Shown here: piece after piece, positions 17,016-25,182 of the stretch | Layout: each line of letters opens with the position of its first letter | How positions within the stretch are numbered: position 1 is the stretch's first letter | The notes under the pieces: model-generated | What the model saw: the letters and a program-made list of their open reading frames with translations, nothing else | Told to the model about the DNA's origin: nothing | Database searches by the model: none | Made by a program: the position numbers and the translations under genes | Source of the DNA: Myroides sp. 1354 | GTDB taxonomy: Bacteria; Bacteroidota; Bacteroidia; Flavobacteriales; Flavobacteriaceae | Assembly (NCBI RefSeq): GCF_030324495.1 | Contig: NZ_JACAGN010000010.1 | Coordinates: 1 to 64,000, forward strand | DNA length: 64,000 nt | Direction: 5' to 3'

Positions 17016-18386
17016 TTAATCTACCGTTTTAACCTGCTTGGGAAGTCGGATGATTACCGTAGTTCCTTGATGGAGAATAGAGTCTACCATTAAAGAACCT
17101 TGGTGTAATTCAATAATTTTATACGCCAAGGACAATCCCAATCCTGTTCCTTTAATGCCCAAAGCATTTGGCGATCGGAAAAAAGGAAGAAACAATTTAT
17201 CTAAATCCTCATGGTGAATACCAATCCCGCAGTCTTCAATGCGAATAACGATGTGTTGTTCATCCGTACTTAAGGTTAATTGAATAGGAGCCTCATGCGA
17301 AAATTTATGCGCATTGAGAATGATATTCGACAAAGCGAGTTCGAGTAGGTGTGAATTTCCATTGAAATACAAGGCGTATAATTCTTCTTGTGTCTCCAAA
17401 GCTAGGTTGAGGTTGAGCGTCTTGTGGTTGGCTATTAAATGATCGATTAAAGTCCACCAAAAGGTTTCAAAAGAAGTTTCTTGTAAGGAGTATCGCGCAT
17501 TGTTCAACTGAGATAAGGTGAGTAGATTGTTGATGATGCGATTGATGTGACTCGCATCTTTGACAATGCCTTCCAATACTTCTCGGTATTCCATTTCGCT
17601 TCGTGGACTACGCAAGGCAATTTCCGCATTGCCCATCATAGAAGCAATAGGAGTCTTGAGCTCATGAGAGGCATGAGAAACAAAAGATTGCTGATTGTCA
17701 AAGGCGGTATGAAGACGTAAAAATAAGGTGTTAATCGTGTCGCTTAAGGTTTTAATCTCATCCTTAGACATATGCTCCACGGGAATGGGTTGAATTAAAT
17801 TTTCCACATCTTTATCTTGAACGTGATTGATGATGCTCTTGATGGGATTTAATAGAGAATTTGAAAAAATACGCGAAAGAATAAAGGTGATGATTAAGGC
17901 AATCAACAAGCTAAACAACATAATACTGCGCAATTGATGTAAAGCTTTTTCGCCATTTTCATTGGTGGCTTTGGCTACAATGATGTAATTGCCTGAGTTA
18001 TCTTCGTAAAAAATCCCCACAATAAAATCCCCTTCTTGTTTGAACTGAACCTTTTTGTTGTCATAGATTGCTTGTAAGAGTGATTTGTCCCATTTTAATT
18101 CCTGTTCTGCAATATAGGTAGGTTCAAAAGAGGAGGTATAGATGCGAATTTGTTCTTTGGGTAAAGTACGTGGAAATTTGCGCAACACTTCCTCGTATTC
18201 TGCTCTCGTAAAATTGTCTTCTGCTAAGTAATTATGTCCAACCGTAACAGCGCGATCCTCCAATTGACGAAAGAAATTCTTTTTCCATTGGGTGGCTACT
18301 ACAAAGTAAATGGAGGTCAATACCCCTAAGAGTAAAATGGCAAATAGTCCTATAAATTGAAGGGAAAGTCTTGTTCTTATTTTCAT
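17016..18386 (-). CDS. HAMP-containing sensor histidine kinase
   Basis: A 456-residue inner-membrane kinase: TM1 about 11-31, a periplasmic sensor loop about 32-152, TM2 about 153-173, HAMP about 174-230, HisKA with phospho-accepting His241 (SHASHELKTP), and an HATPase domain with N-box NIILNAHKF, G1 EDCGIGI and G2 GTGLGLSLA. It is a classical orthodox kinase, not a one-protein hybrid of the kind that usually controls Sus loci. It overlaps the response regulator gene by four bases. The signal is unknown. Confidence 0.94.
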   Translation of the reverse strand: MKIRTRLSLQFIGLFAILLLGVLTSIYFVVATQWKKNFFRQLEDRAVTVGHNYLAEDNFTRAEYEEVLRKFPRTLPKEQIRIYTSSFEPTYIAEQELKWDKSLLQAIYDNKKVQFKQEGDFIVGIFYEDNSGNYIIVAKATNENGEKALHQLRSIMLFSLLIALIITFILSRIFSNSLLNPIKSIINHVQDKDVENLIQPIPVEHMSKDEIKTLSDTINTLFLRLHTAFDNQQSFVSHASHELKTPIASMMGNAEIALRSPRSEMEYREVLEGIVKDASHINRIINNLLTLSQLNNARYSLQETSFETFWWTLIDHLIANHKTLNLNLALETQEELYALYFNGNSHLLELALSNIILNAHKFSHEAPIQLTLSTDEQHIVIRIEDCGIGIHHEDLDKLFLPFFRSPNALGIKGTGLGLSLAYKIIELHQGSLMVDSILHQGTTVIIRLPKQVKTVD

Positions 18387-19060
18387 TGTTCGTCTTTTAA
18401 AATGTACCCCATACCAATGACTGTTTGAATCAGGGAAGTCTCTTGATTTTTGTTTAGTTTTCGTCTGAGGTAATTGATGTAGACATCGATGAGGTTGGTT
18501 CCACGGTCAAAGTCAATCCCCCATACTGCCTCTGCAATTTGCGCGCGACTCAATACGCGGTTTTTGTTGAGGAGGAAGTATTCCAATAAATGATATTCTT
18601 TTTGGGTGAGATTGATTTCGACCTGATTGCGGTATACCTTTTTCTGAAAGCAATTCATCACTAAATTGTCAACGGTGTACTCCAAGCTGGGAACGGCCAT
18701 TTTCATGCGACGCGTTAAGGCGTTAATACGTAGTAAAAGCTCTTCGTAATGAAAGGGTTTGGTCAAATAATCATCGGCTCCCATATTAAACCCCTTGATT
18801 TTATCGTGTAAAGTGGATAAAGCCGTTAGCATTAAAACGGGGGTGTCCGATTTGTATTTTTTAACTTCCTGACAAAGATCAAAACCATTCATATTGGGGA
18901 GAATGACATCTAAGATAATCAGGTCAAACTCGTGTTCCATGGCCAATTTTAATCCCATGAAACCTTCATAAGCTAAGGTAACCTTATGTTGACTTTCTTC
19001 TAAACCTTTGCGTATAAAATTAGACACATTTGCCTCATCTTCAATCAATAATATGTTCAT
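18383..19060 (-). CDS. OmpR/PhoB-family response regulator
   Basis: A 225-residue regulator. The receiver domain (1-115) has acidic residues 7-9, phospho-acceptor Asp51 (LIILDVILPNMNG), Thr79 and Lys101 (LTKPF). The winged-helix output domain (about 125-222) carries the recognition helix near NLIDVYINYLRRKL. It is the first gene of the operon with the kinase, and both precede susC/susD on the same strand, so control of nutrient uptake is likely but not shown. Confidence 0.95.
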   Translation of the reverse strand: MNILLIEDEANVSNFIRKGLEESQHKVTLAYEGFMGLKLAMEHEFDLIILDVILPNMNGFDLCQEVKKYKSDTPVLMLTALSTLHDKIKGFNMGADDYLTKPFHYEELLLRINALTRRMKMAVPSLEYTVDNLVMNCFQKKVYRNQVEINLTQKEYHLLEYFLLNKNRVLSRAQIAEAVWGIDFDRGTNLIDVYINYLRRKLNKNQETSLIQTVIGMGYILKDEQ

Positions 19061-19224
19061 AATTTGTGCTTTTTATACCAAAAGTAAAACTTATAAGTAT
19101 TAGAAAATTAACATTAAAGAAATTTAATGCTAGGTTAGAAAACGATAAGAGTGCGGAAAAATTGGATTTTTGGTGATTTTAATGCGGGAATTGTGTCGTA
19201 TATTTGAATAGAAAAACACACAAG

Positions 19225-19617
19225 ATGATTAAGTATAGTTATACCATTATGTACGTAAAACAAGTAGATGCTACACTTGCGTTTTACGAAAGTGCTTTTG
19301 GGTTTGAGCGCAAGTTTATCACACCAGAAGCTGATTACGCCGAATTGATCTCAGGAGAAACTACTTTAGCTTTCGCTAGAGAAGATTTGGCACAGTCTAA
19401 TTTATCGAAAGGATATAGAACTGTGAGTAAAGATCAAGTAATGGGAATTGAATTAGGGTTTGTTGTAGATAACGTGGAAGAAGCTGTGGATCGAGCAATA
19501 GAAGCAGGTGCTACACTTTATGAGCCCATAAAGGTTAAGCCTTGGGGGCAAACCGTTGCCTATGTCATCGACTGCAATGGGTTTCTGATCGAATTGTGTA
19601 CCGCTATGGAGGTATAA
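19225..19617 (+). CDS. VOC-superfamily (glyoxalase-like) protein
   Basis: A 130-residue protein with two beta-alpha-beta-beta-beta modules: YTIMYVKQVDATLAFYESAF at the start and GIELGFVVDNVEEAVDRAIEAG in the second half, ending in DCNGFLIELC. This is the vicinal-oxygen-chelate fold of glyoxalase I, bleomycin/fosfomycin resistance proteins and dioxygenases. The substrate cannot be told from sequence. The ATG at 19225 is chosen over an upstream TTG. It is a single-gene unit ending at the hairpin that follows. Confidence 0.85.
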   Translation: MIKYSYTIMYVKQVDATLAFYESAFGFERKFITPEADYAELISGETTLAFAREDLAQSNLSKGYRTVSKDQVMGIELGFVVDNVEEAVDRAIEAGATLYEPIKVKPWGQTVAYVIDCNGFLIELCTAMEV

Positions 19618-19658
19618 AAAAGACAATACAAAATATCGCCCAAAGTTGGGCAAAAAAA

Positions 19659-19693
19659 GAAATTGTGATGGTCGCGCATCACAATTTTTTTTT
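19659..19693. terminator. two-way terminator
   Basis: An 11-bp perfect stem (AAATTGTGATG / CATCACAATTT) with loop GTCGCG and a T-run on the plus side, A-run on the other. It lies between the VOC gene and the convergent 51-aa gene. Confidence 0.9.
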
Positions 19694-19718
19694 ACGTGAA
19701 TGGTATATCGTCTTGCTC

Positions 19719-19874
19719 TTAGTCTAGTTTGTTTTCATCATCATCTTCTTTTTTGGGGCTTCCTCCCATAAACATGAAGATTGCTATCACAAGTCCCACA
19801 CATACTAAGCCAAAGATAATGATCATAAAGGTGCCATTAGCAAAATTGTACAGAGGTAAATTCATTAAGTTCAT
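19719..19874 (-). CDS. 51-aa single-pass membrane protein
   Basis: A short gene of 51 codons plus stop. The protein has a short N-terminal segment (MNLMNLPLYNFANGTF), one transmembrane helix at about 17-36 and a charged cytoplasmic tail (GGSPKKEDDDENKLD). I recall similar tiny proteins with an NG-MI-IFGLV core in other Flavobacteriaceae. The hydrophobic/charged layout and clean stop argue that it is real. The function is unknown; regulators or stabilisers of larger membrane complexes are a common role for such peptides. Confidence 0.7.
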   Translation of the reverse strand: MNLMNLPLYNFANGTFMIIIFGLVCVGLVIAIFMFMGGSPKKEDDDENKLD

Positions 19875-19962
19875 AATACGTGTTTATTTATGTTATTCTG
19901 TACTAATTTATGAAAAATAATAATAAAATACCCTGATAAATGTCAGTTGTTTCTTGTGAATA

Positions 19963-19995
19963 ATAAAAAAACGCTCCTTTTTTTGAAAGGAGCGT
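19963..19995 (-). terminator. terminator of the DUF4252 operon
   Basis: Stem built on ACGCTCCTTT and AAAGGAGCGT, followed on the minus strand by a seven-T run, immediately downstream of the DUF4252 stop. Confidence 0.9.
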
Positions 19996-20002
19996 CTATG
20001 TT

Positions 20003-20527
20003 TTATAGCTTGTCTAAGGTGTTTCCTAAGGGGAGATTCATTTTCTTAGTCAGGGAGGAAAGTTCTTTTAAACTGAAGTTTCCTGTGATGTGAACTAAAA
20101 CTGTTTCTTTTGTCGGATCAACACTATCGTTGAACATGACGAGTTCGGAAATGTTTTGATTCGTTCCAGTTTTGTCAATGTAAATAACCACTTTGGAATC
20201 ACTGTCTTTTTTGTTTACCAGTTCTTTGAGGTTTTTTGCTTGCACATACTCATTAATGGTGGTGGTCATTTCTTTTTTTACTTCTTGCGTTTTTGTGTTG
20301 AAAACGCGTAAACTCGTTAGTTTTTTTATTAGATCAAAATAGAGCTTTTCTTCTGTATTGGTGGCTTCTACTTTTACATTAGCCATCATTTCAAACATCT
20401 TCTTATTTACAACAACATTATTGATGTTCTTGTTTTTTTCAAACTTTGAAAAGCTATCTTGTGCGAATGTTAGATTTGCAGAACATAACATCAAGCAACA
20501 GATCAAATAAGGTAGGATTCGTTTCAT
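20003..20527 (-). CDS. DUF4252 domain-containing exported protein
   Basis: A 174-residue protein with a cleavable signal peptide (about 1-22, ending TFAQ) and the DUF4252 domain, typical of Bacteroidota. The mature part is Lys/Asn/Thr-rich with the conserved block VVIYIDKTGTNQNISELVMF. DUF4252 genes usually lie beside a sigma factor and a small membrane protein; here the small membrane protein gene is 6 bp upstream but no sigma factor is present. The function is unknown. Confidence 0.85.
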   Translation of the reverse strand: MKRILPYLICCLMLCSANLTFAQDSFSKFEKNKNINNVVVNKKMFEMMANVKVEATNTEEKLYFDLIKKLTSLRVFNTKTQEVKKEMTTTINEYVQAKNLKELVNKKDSDSKVVIYIDKTGTNQNISELVMFNDSVDPTKETVLVHITGNFSLKELSSLTKKMNLPLGNTLDKL

Positions 20528-20533
20528 GGTATT

Positions 20534-20752
20534 CTAATTAGTTGTATCGCTAGTATTTATGGCTTTTGAAACCTCAGATAAAATGGTTTTACATTCCTGA
20601 TACGCTACTTCCGGATTGGAAAAAGTACCGAGATTGGTTTGTGAAGGTGGCGCTTGTGTTGTGTTGAGATACTGAGATTGTATAATCAATACAAGTAAGC
20701 TAACAATCAGTATACCGCCAATGAAGTAAGTGATATTTTTTTTGTTCTTCAT
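20534..20752 (-). CDS. small single-pass membrane protein of the DUF4252 pair
   Basis: A 72-residue protein: transmembrane helix at about 8-25 (ITYFIGGILIVSLLVLII) and a short periplasmic tail containing PEVAYQECKTILSEVSKAIN, a helix seen in the partners of DUF4252 proteins. It is the first gene of a two-gene operon. Its position is where anti-sigma-like proteins sit in related loci, but it has no recognisable sigma-binding domain. Confidence 0.75.
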   Translation of the reverse strand: MKNKKNITYFIGGILIVSLLVLIIQSQYLNTTQAPPSQTNLGTFSNPEVAYQECKTILSEVSKAINTSDTTN

Positions 20753-20825
20753 TATTTCTTGCGAACTAAATTAATATTATAGTAAAAATAGAAAATATTA
20801 TTGAACAACTAACGTTTTTTTGAAA

Positions 20826-20988
20826 TGAACTCATCTTGACTCTTTTGATTGAAGTGAAAATTAGTTATTTTGAGACTGATTAAAGGAATTTTTAAATTGC
20901 ATAGCAAGGCTACGGAATGAAAAAATGGCAAAAAGCAGGCTCAAAAGAACAATTTTTTAACCAATTAGAGAAAGTCAAGATGAGTTCA
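20826..20988. mobile_element. MITE-like element, 163 bp
   Basis: Perfect 16-bp terminal inverted repeats, TGAACTCATCTTGACT at 20826-20841 and its complement at 20973-20988, bound 131 bp of non-coding sequence. A subterminal TCTTTTGA/TCAAAAGA pair extends the symmetry. There is no transposase frame inside. It looks like a miniature or remnant element mobilised in trans; no clear target duplication can be read. Confidence 0.6.
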
Positions 20989-21011
20989 ATATAGTGTAAA
21001 TAGATGAAAAT

Positions 21012-21036
21012 AAAAAAGAGTCCCGAAGGACTCTTT
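21012..21036 (-). terminator. terminator downstream of the surface lipoprotein gene
   Basis: Stem AAAGAGTCC/GGACTCTTT with tetraloop CGAA (TTCG on the transcribed minus strand) and a T-run, just past the stop codon at 21041. Confidence 0.92.
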
Positions 21037-21040
21037 GCTA

Positions 21041-22069
21041 TTATTTGTAGTTTGCGTAGAAATTACTTGTTAATATTCCCGCTTTAAAACTTTGAATTTT
21101 TTTGCCGTTTTGATAGATGTGAACCGTACTTGGATCCATCATATCTCCTGCATCTCCAATGTAGATTGTATTTTTAATTACATTAAATCCATAAAAAGTA
21201 GAAGCCGCATTGTACTCGTTTTCCGGAATTGTCAATACAGGGGCTACTTGTACATTGGTATCATGTGGATTCCATTTGTAAACAGAGCTATTACTCGTAT
21301 AATATAAATCGTTATTGTCTAAACGCAAGTTCTTAGCCGCACTGTTTCTCGTTGAGAAAAATTGCGTTACTATTGCATCCGTTTGAGCGTCAATTTTGTA
21401 AAAGAATGATTTATCAGCTGTACTAGAAACTGCATAAACAAAGTCTCCTAAGGTTACGATGTCTTTTAATTCTTTGTCTACAGGAATCTTTTTGGTAATG
21501 TTGAATTTTGAATCAATAACAACGATTTCGCTTTTATCTGCTGATATATTTTTCTGTACATATAATTTGGTATGCCAAGCTAAAATCTGACCTACTGGAG
21601 CATTGATTTTAATTAAGGTAATGAATTTGTATTGTTCATCGTAAACACTAACGGTTTGTGTTTCTTCATTAGATACATATAGTCTATTGTTGGCAAAAGC
21701 AATGTATAACGGTTTGTTTAACCCTTCTGTAATTGTTCCTTCGTGTTTAAACGTATAACGGTTAAATATTTCAACTTTATTTGACCCTTTTAATACAACA
21801 AAAGCTTTGTTGTCTTTGAAAGCCATACTCTGTGCAATGTCTCCTAATGCCTTGTCTGGCGTTAATGCAATATTCGCATGATATTTATCGTAGGCAAAAC
21901 TTGAAAATCCTATGGATGCATCATTATACTGTAAACCTCCTTGATTTAAAATAAGTAAACCATTGTCAAGGTTGGGTACCTGTGGTACTTCTACAAAAGG
22001 ATCGTCCGATGTACTACAAGATGTTGAAAGGATTGATAATGATAGTGCTAGAAATAAAAGTTTTTTCAT
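21041..22069 (-). CDS. YncE/DUF5074-like beta-propeller surface lipoprotein
   Basis: A 342-residue lipoprotein. The ATG at 22069 gives a clean signal peptide (MKKLLFLALSLSILSTS) with lipobox Cys18; upstream Met codons would add a non-signal leader. The residues after the Cys (STSDDP) resemble the acidic surface-export signal of Bacteroidota lipoproteins. The body repeats short blades such as KPLYIAFANNRLYVSN, as in seven-bladed propellers of the YncE/DUF5074 type, which often accompany TonB receptors for cobalamin or haem. No receptor is next to it here. The ligand is unknown. Confidence 0.8.
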   Translation of the reverse strand: MKKLLFLALSLSILSTSCSTSDDPFVEVPQVPNLDNGLLILNQGGLQYNDASIGFSSFAYDKYHANIALTPDKALGDIAQSMAFKDNKAFVVLKGSNKVEIFNRYTFKHEGTITEGLNKPLYIAFANNRLYVSNEETQTVSVYDEQYKFITLIKINAPVGQILAWHTKLYVQKNISADKSEIVVIDSKFNITKKIPVDKELKDIVTLGDFVYAVSSTADKSFFYKIDAQTDAIVTQFFSTRNSAAKNLRLDNNDLYYTSNSSVYKWNPHDTNVQVAPVLTIPENEYNAASTFYGFNVIKNTIYIGDAGDMMDPSTVHIYQNGKKIQSFKAGILTSNFYANYK

Positions 22070-22137
22070 ATTTAGTTGCATAGTATTAGTATTACACAAA
22101 AGTGAAAGTTTAATAAAATGTTAATTTTTATCTTTCT

Positions 22138-22167
22138 CAAAATTAGTTTTTATTCTGAAATAAACAA
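22138..22167 (-). promoter_or_regulatory. promoter of the YncE-like gene
   Basis: On the minus strand TTG (22165-22167), a 19-bp spacer and TAATTTTG (22138-22145) match the Bacteroidota consensus TTG-N19-TAnnTTTG. It predicts a 5' leader of about 60 nt before the ATG at 22069. Confidence 0.7.
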
Positions 22168-22859
22168 GAGCTAATCTGTAAAATTTATAGCTCAACTCCT
22201 TAATTAACATTGAAATCGCGTATTCTGTGTGATTCGTTTGTGCGAGAAGGCAATAACCTACGTACATTAGACCCTTAAAATACGCTTTTCAATCTCATCT
22301 TTCTTCGTATTTCTTTAAAACGCATTTAATGAAATTCTAGTATAATCGAGAGAGAATATTCTTTAAAATTGTAGTAGAATACGGTATTTTAATTAACTAT
22401 TTTTAACAATTGCCACAAAAGGAAGCGTTAACACAAGAAAAGGGAAGAGTTTAATTTGTTTTTTCCTTTTTAGTTCGGAATGTTTCAAACTAAAGATGTA
22501 TTAATCTCATTGAACTATTGATTTACTGATGAAAAATAAAAAACAAGGGCTACAAAAGCATTAAATTCATAAAAAGGAGAGAAACGAAAGAACGGGAGGA
22601 AGAGGAAAACCAAGATTGGATTTGATTTACTAAAAGAGTTTGAAATAAGTAATATGCCGGATATGCTAGGATTGTTTTTATTGGATATAGAAGTAAAGTT
22701 CTTAATTCACCGCGAATAACGAAAATTATATCTTTCTTTTTTAGGTGATTTTTTTTAGTTGTATTTCATTGGTTTTTAGGTAATTGTGTTTTTGGATGCT
22801 GAAAATGAGTTTCTTTGAATAGCCGTATCTTGCCTATAGAATTTAAAATAATAATACAC
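22168..22859. other. gene-free AT-rich spacer
   Basis: About 690 bp separating divergent genes. I see no open frame with protein-like composition, no strong hairpin and no repeat shared with other parts of the window. A regulatory RNA or decayed gene cannot be excluded. Confidence 0.6.
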
Positions 22860-23645
22860 ATGACTCAACTAAGGGTAAATAAGCACATTCATCCCTTATA
22901 TCAAAACCAAAAAGAAGAACTAACAAACCTAATTGAAAACTATGATGCATTAACTACTTATCTTTTTAAAGGAAGCAGAAACTCAATCAAATTGGTCACC
23001 TTATCAACCGGTCAACGAGTAGCAATAAAATCCTTTAAAATTCCCAATGAATTAAATAAACGCGTCTATAAATTTTTTAGAAAACCGAAAGGATTACGTT
23101 CGTATGAACACGCTGAAAAATTAAAAACATTGGGGGTAGCTAACCCACAGGCGGTAGCGTATTTTGAATACAGTACAGCCACAACAATTCGAAACACCTA
23201 TTATATTTCGGAATTTGTTGAGGCAGAAATGACCTATCGCGATTTAATCTCCCAAAAGAATTATCCTCATCGGGAAGTGATTTTGGAAGAATTTGTTCGA
23301 TTTTCTTATGGCTTGCATGAAAAGGGAATTGAGTTTCTGGATCATTCACCAGGAAATACATTAATCAAAAAACAGGACGATGGAACCTATGTCTTTTATT
23401 TGGTCGATTTAAATAGAATGAAATTTAATCAAGAGATGTCTTTCTCTAACCGCATGAAAAATCTCGCTCATTTGACCACCAATATCCAGGATATTGAGAA
23501 AATGGCGGAACACTATGCTCGATTGATCGGAAAAAGCTCTAAAGAGGTTTTTATCCGTTTATGGCTAGAAACTATTAAATTTCAATTTAGATTTTACAAG
23601 AAGAAAGAGCTGAAATTTAAAATTAAACGATTTTATTTTAGTTAG
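22860..23645 (+). CDS. lipopolysaccharide core kinase-like protein (InaA/KdkA type)
   Basis: A 261-residue protein of the InaA/WaaP/KdkA small-kinase group. The ATG at 22860 replaces an upstream TTG. Kinase-like features: GSRNSIKLV near the N-terminus, conserved Lys in VAIKSFKIP, hinge YISEFVEAE, catalytic-loop region FLDHSPGNTLI (HxPGN) and LVDLNRMKF as the metal-binding DLN. Such enzymes phosphorylate Kdo or heptose of the inner LPS core at the inner membrane. No other LPS gene is adjacent. The exact acceptor sugar is inferred. Confidence 0.8.
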   Translation: MTQLRVNKHIHPLYQNQKEELTNLIENYDALTTYLFKGSRNSIKLVTLSTGQRVAIKSFKIPNELNKRVYKFFRKPKGLRSYEHAEKLKTLGVANPQAVAYFEYSTATTIRNTYYISEFVEAEMTYRDLISQKNYPHREVILEEFVRFSYGLHEKGIEFLDHSPGNTLIKKQDDGTYVFYLVDLNRMKFNQEMSFSNRMKNLAHLTTNIQDIEKMAEHYARLIGKSSKEVFIRLWLETIKFQFRFYKKKELKFKIKRFYFS

Positions 23646-24010
23646 GAAAGAGGTGAGAGGTGAGAGGTGAGAGAACTTTTTTTAAAAACGAAAGTTTACA
23701 AAAACACAAAAAAGCGCAAACACAGAAAAGCAAATTTCACGTCCCTAAATAAGGTTGATCGTTTTTAAGAATGAAAGTTTACAAAAACACAAAAAAGCGC
23801 AAACACAGAAAAGCAAATTTCACTCCTTTCTCCTCACCTCTCTCCGCTTTCCTTTTTCGTTTCTCTTTATTTTACCTAAAAAAGTTACTTTGTTTTATTA
23901 GGCACATAACTATGTTGAATTAAAAAAGGTACTTCGTTTTATTGGGCACATTACCATCTGTGCCCCTACGTTTCTCCTCACCTCTCACCTCTTTCCAAAT
24001 AAAAGAAATA
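23646..24010. repeat. 51-bp duplicated unit inside an inverted GAGGTGA repeat
   Basis: An exact 51-bp direct repeat occupies 23690-23740 and 23773-23823 (GAAAGTTTACAAAAACAC...AAATTTCAC), separated by 32 bp. The region is flanked by GAGGTGAGAGGTGAGAGG (23651-23671) and the complementary CCTCACCTCTCACCTCT (23976-23995). A GGCACA/TGTGCC stem with CCCCTACG at 23925-23970 is an inverted relative of the element at 5011. No gene is visible. Confidence 0.88.
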
Positions 24011-24042
24011 AGCTTATTTTTGTATCGTAAACACAAGTGGAT

Positions 24043-25182
24043 ATGAATAAAATAGCTTTTTATCTTTTGAGTTGCATGGGGATACTTTTGTTTGTAGGGT
24101 GTAAGGATAAAACAACCTTGCAAACAGAACAACACTTTCAGCAGTCTCTGATAACCTACGCCAAAGGTTTTACCTTAATAGCTTATGACGACATATATGT
24201 TGTACAAATTACTCAACCTTGGGCTTCAGCGAAAGAAAAATTTACCTATGTGTTGAAAAAGGAAGAAGCGAAAGTGCCAGATTCTCTAAAACAATATACC
24301 CAAATTCAAATTCCCATCCAAACGATTGCTTGTACGTCAACAACGCATATTCCCGCCTTAGATCTTTTAGGGGAAGTTCCCGCTCTTATTGGTTTTGCTG
24401 GATTAGATTATATTTCAACAGCAAGTGTTCGAGAGCAAATTAAAGCGGGAAAAATCAAGGAATTGGGACAAAATGAAGCGCTAAATATTGAGGTAATCGT
24501 CGATGCGAAACCAAATGTATTGATGGCTTTTGCTATGGATAATAGCAATAAAACACTACAAACAATTGAACAAGCGGAGATTCCCGTATTGTATAATGGA
24601 GATTGGACAGAGCAAAATCCGTTGGGAAAAGCGGAATGGATCAAGCTCTTTGGCGTATTATTCGATAAAGAAAAAGAGGCGAATCATTTTTTTGAACAAC
24701 TCGTGGAGGATTATAGAACAGCTCAACAACTTGTTACTCAAATAAAAAATCAACCAACCATAGTAAGTGGTGCGATGTATTCGGATGTTTGGTATTTACC
24801 AGAAGGAAATAGTTGGGCGGCCATGTATTTTAAAGACGCAAAAGCCAATTATTTGTGGAATGATACTCCAGGAGTTGGGAGTTTAGCCCTATCTTTTGAA
24901 CAAGTATTAGAGAAAGGGCAGCAAGCTGATTTTTGGATTAACCCAGGGCATTATGAATCCTTAAATGATTTGGCAGCAGCTAATCCGCATTATAAAGAAT
25001 TTGAAGCTTTTAAAAATAAAAAGATATATTCATTTGCACCAACCAAAGGAGAAACAGGAGGGACTCTTTTCTATGAATGGGGACCTTTGCGACCTGATCT
25101 TGTTCTAAAGGATCTTATTCAAATATTACATCCCGAAGTGTTGCCCAATTATCAACCGCATTTTTATCGACAATTACAGTAA
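24043..25182 (+). CDS. ABC-type siderophore/cobalamin-class substrate-binding lipoprotein
   Basis: A 379-residue periplasmic binding protein. The ATG at 24043 yields lipobox Cys20 (ILLFVGCKD). Class III binding-protein (BtuF/FhuD) features are visible: VPALIGFAGLDYISTASV, DAKPNVLMAFAMDN, the rigid helix linker, and KIYSFAPTKGETGGTLFYEWGPLRPD. It would pass an iron complex, haem or cobalamin to the permease encoded directly after its stop codon. A TATTTTTG -7 box at 24015-24022 is a possible promoter. The ligand cannot be decided from sequence. Confidence 0.88.
   Translation: MNKIAFYLLSCMGILLFVGCKDKTTLQTEQHFQQSLITYAKGFTLIAYDDIYVVQITQPWASAKEKFTYVLKKEEAKVPDSLKQYTQIQIPIQTIACTSTTHIPALDLLGEVPALIGFAGLDYISTASVREQIKAGKIKELGQNEALNIEVIVDAKPNVLMAFAMDNSNKTLQTIEQAEIPVLYNGDWTEQNPLGKAEWIKLFGVLFDKEKEANHFFEQLVEDYRTAQQLVTQIKNQPTIVSGAMYSDVWYLPEGNSWAAMYFKDAKANYLWNDTPGVGSLALSFEQVLEKGQQADFWINPGHYESLNDLAAANPHYKEFEAFKNKKIYSFAPTKGETGGTLFYEWGPLRPDLVLKDLIQILHPEVLPNYQPHFYRQLQ

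Noticed and set aside
24001..24042. Cobalamin riboswitch in front of the importer genes
   Set aside because: The leader is too short and no conserved B12-box sequence is visible.
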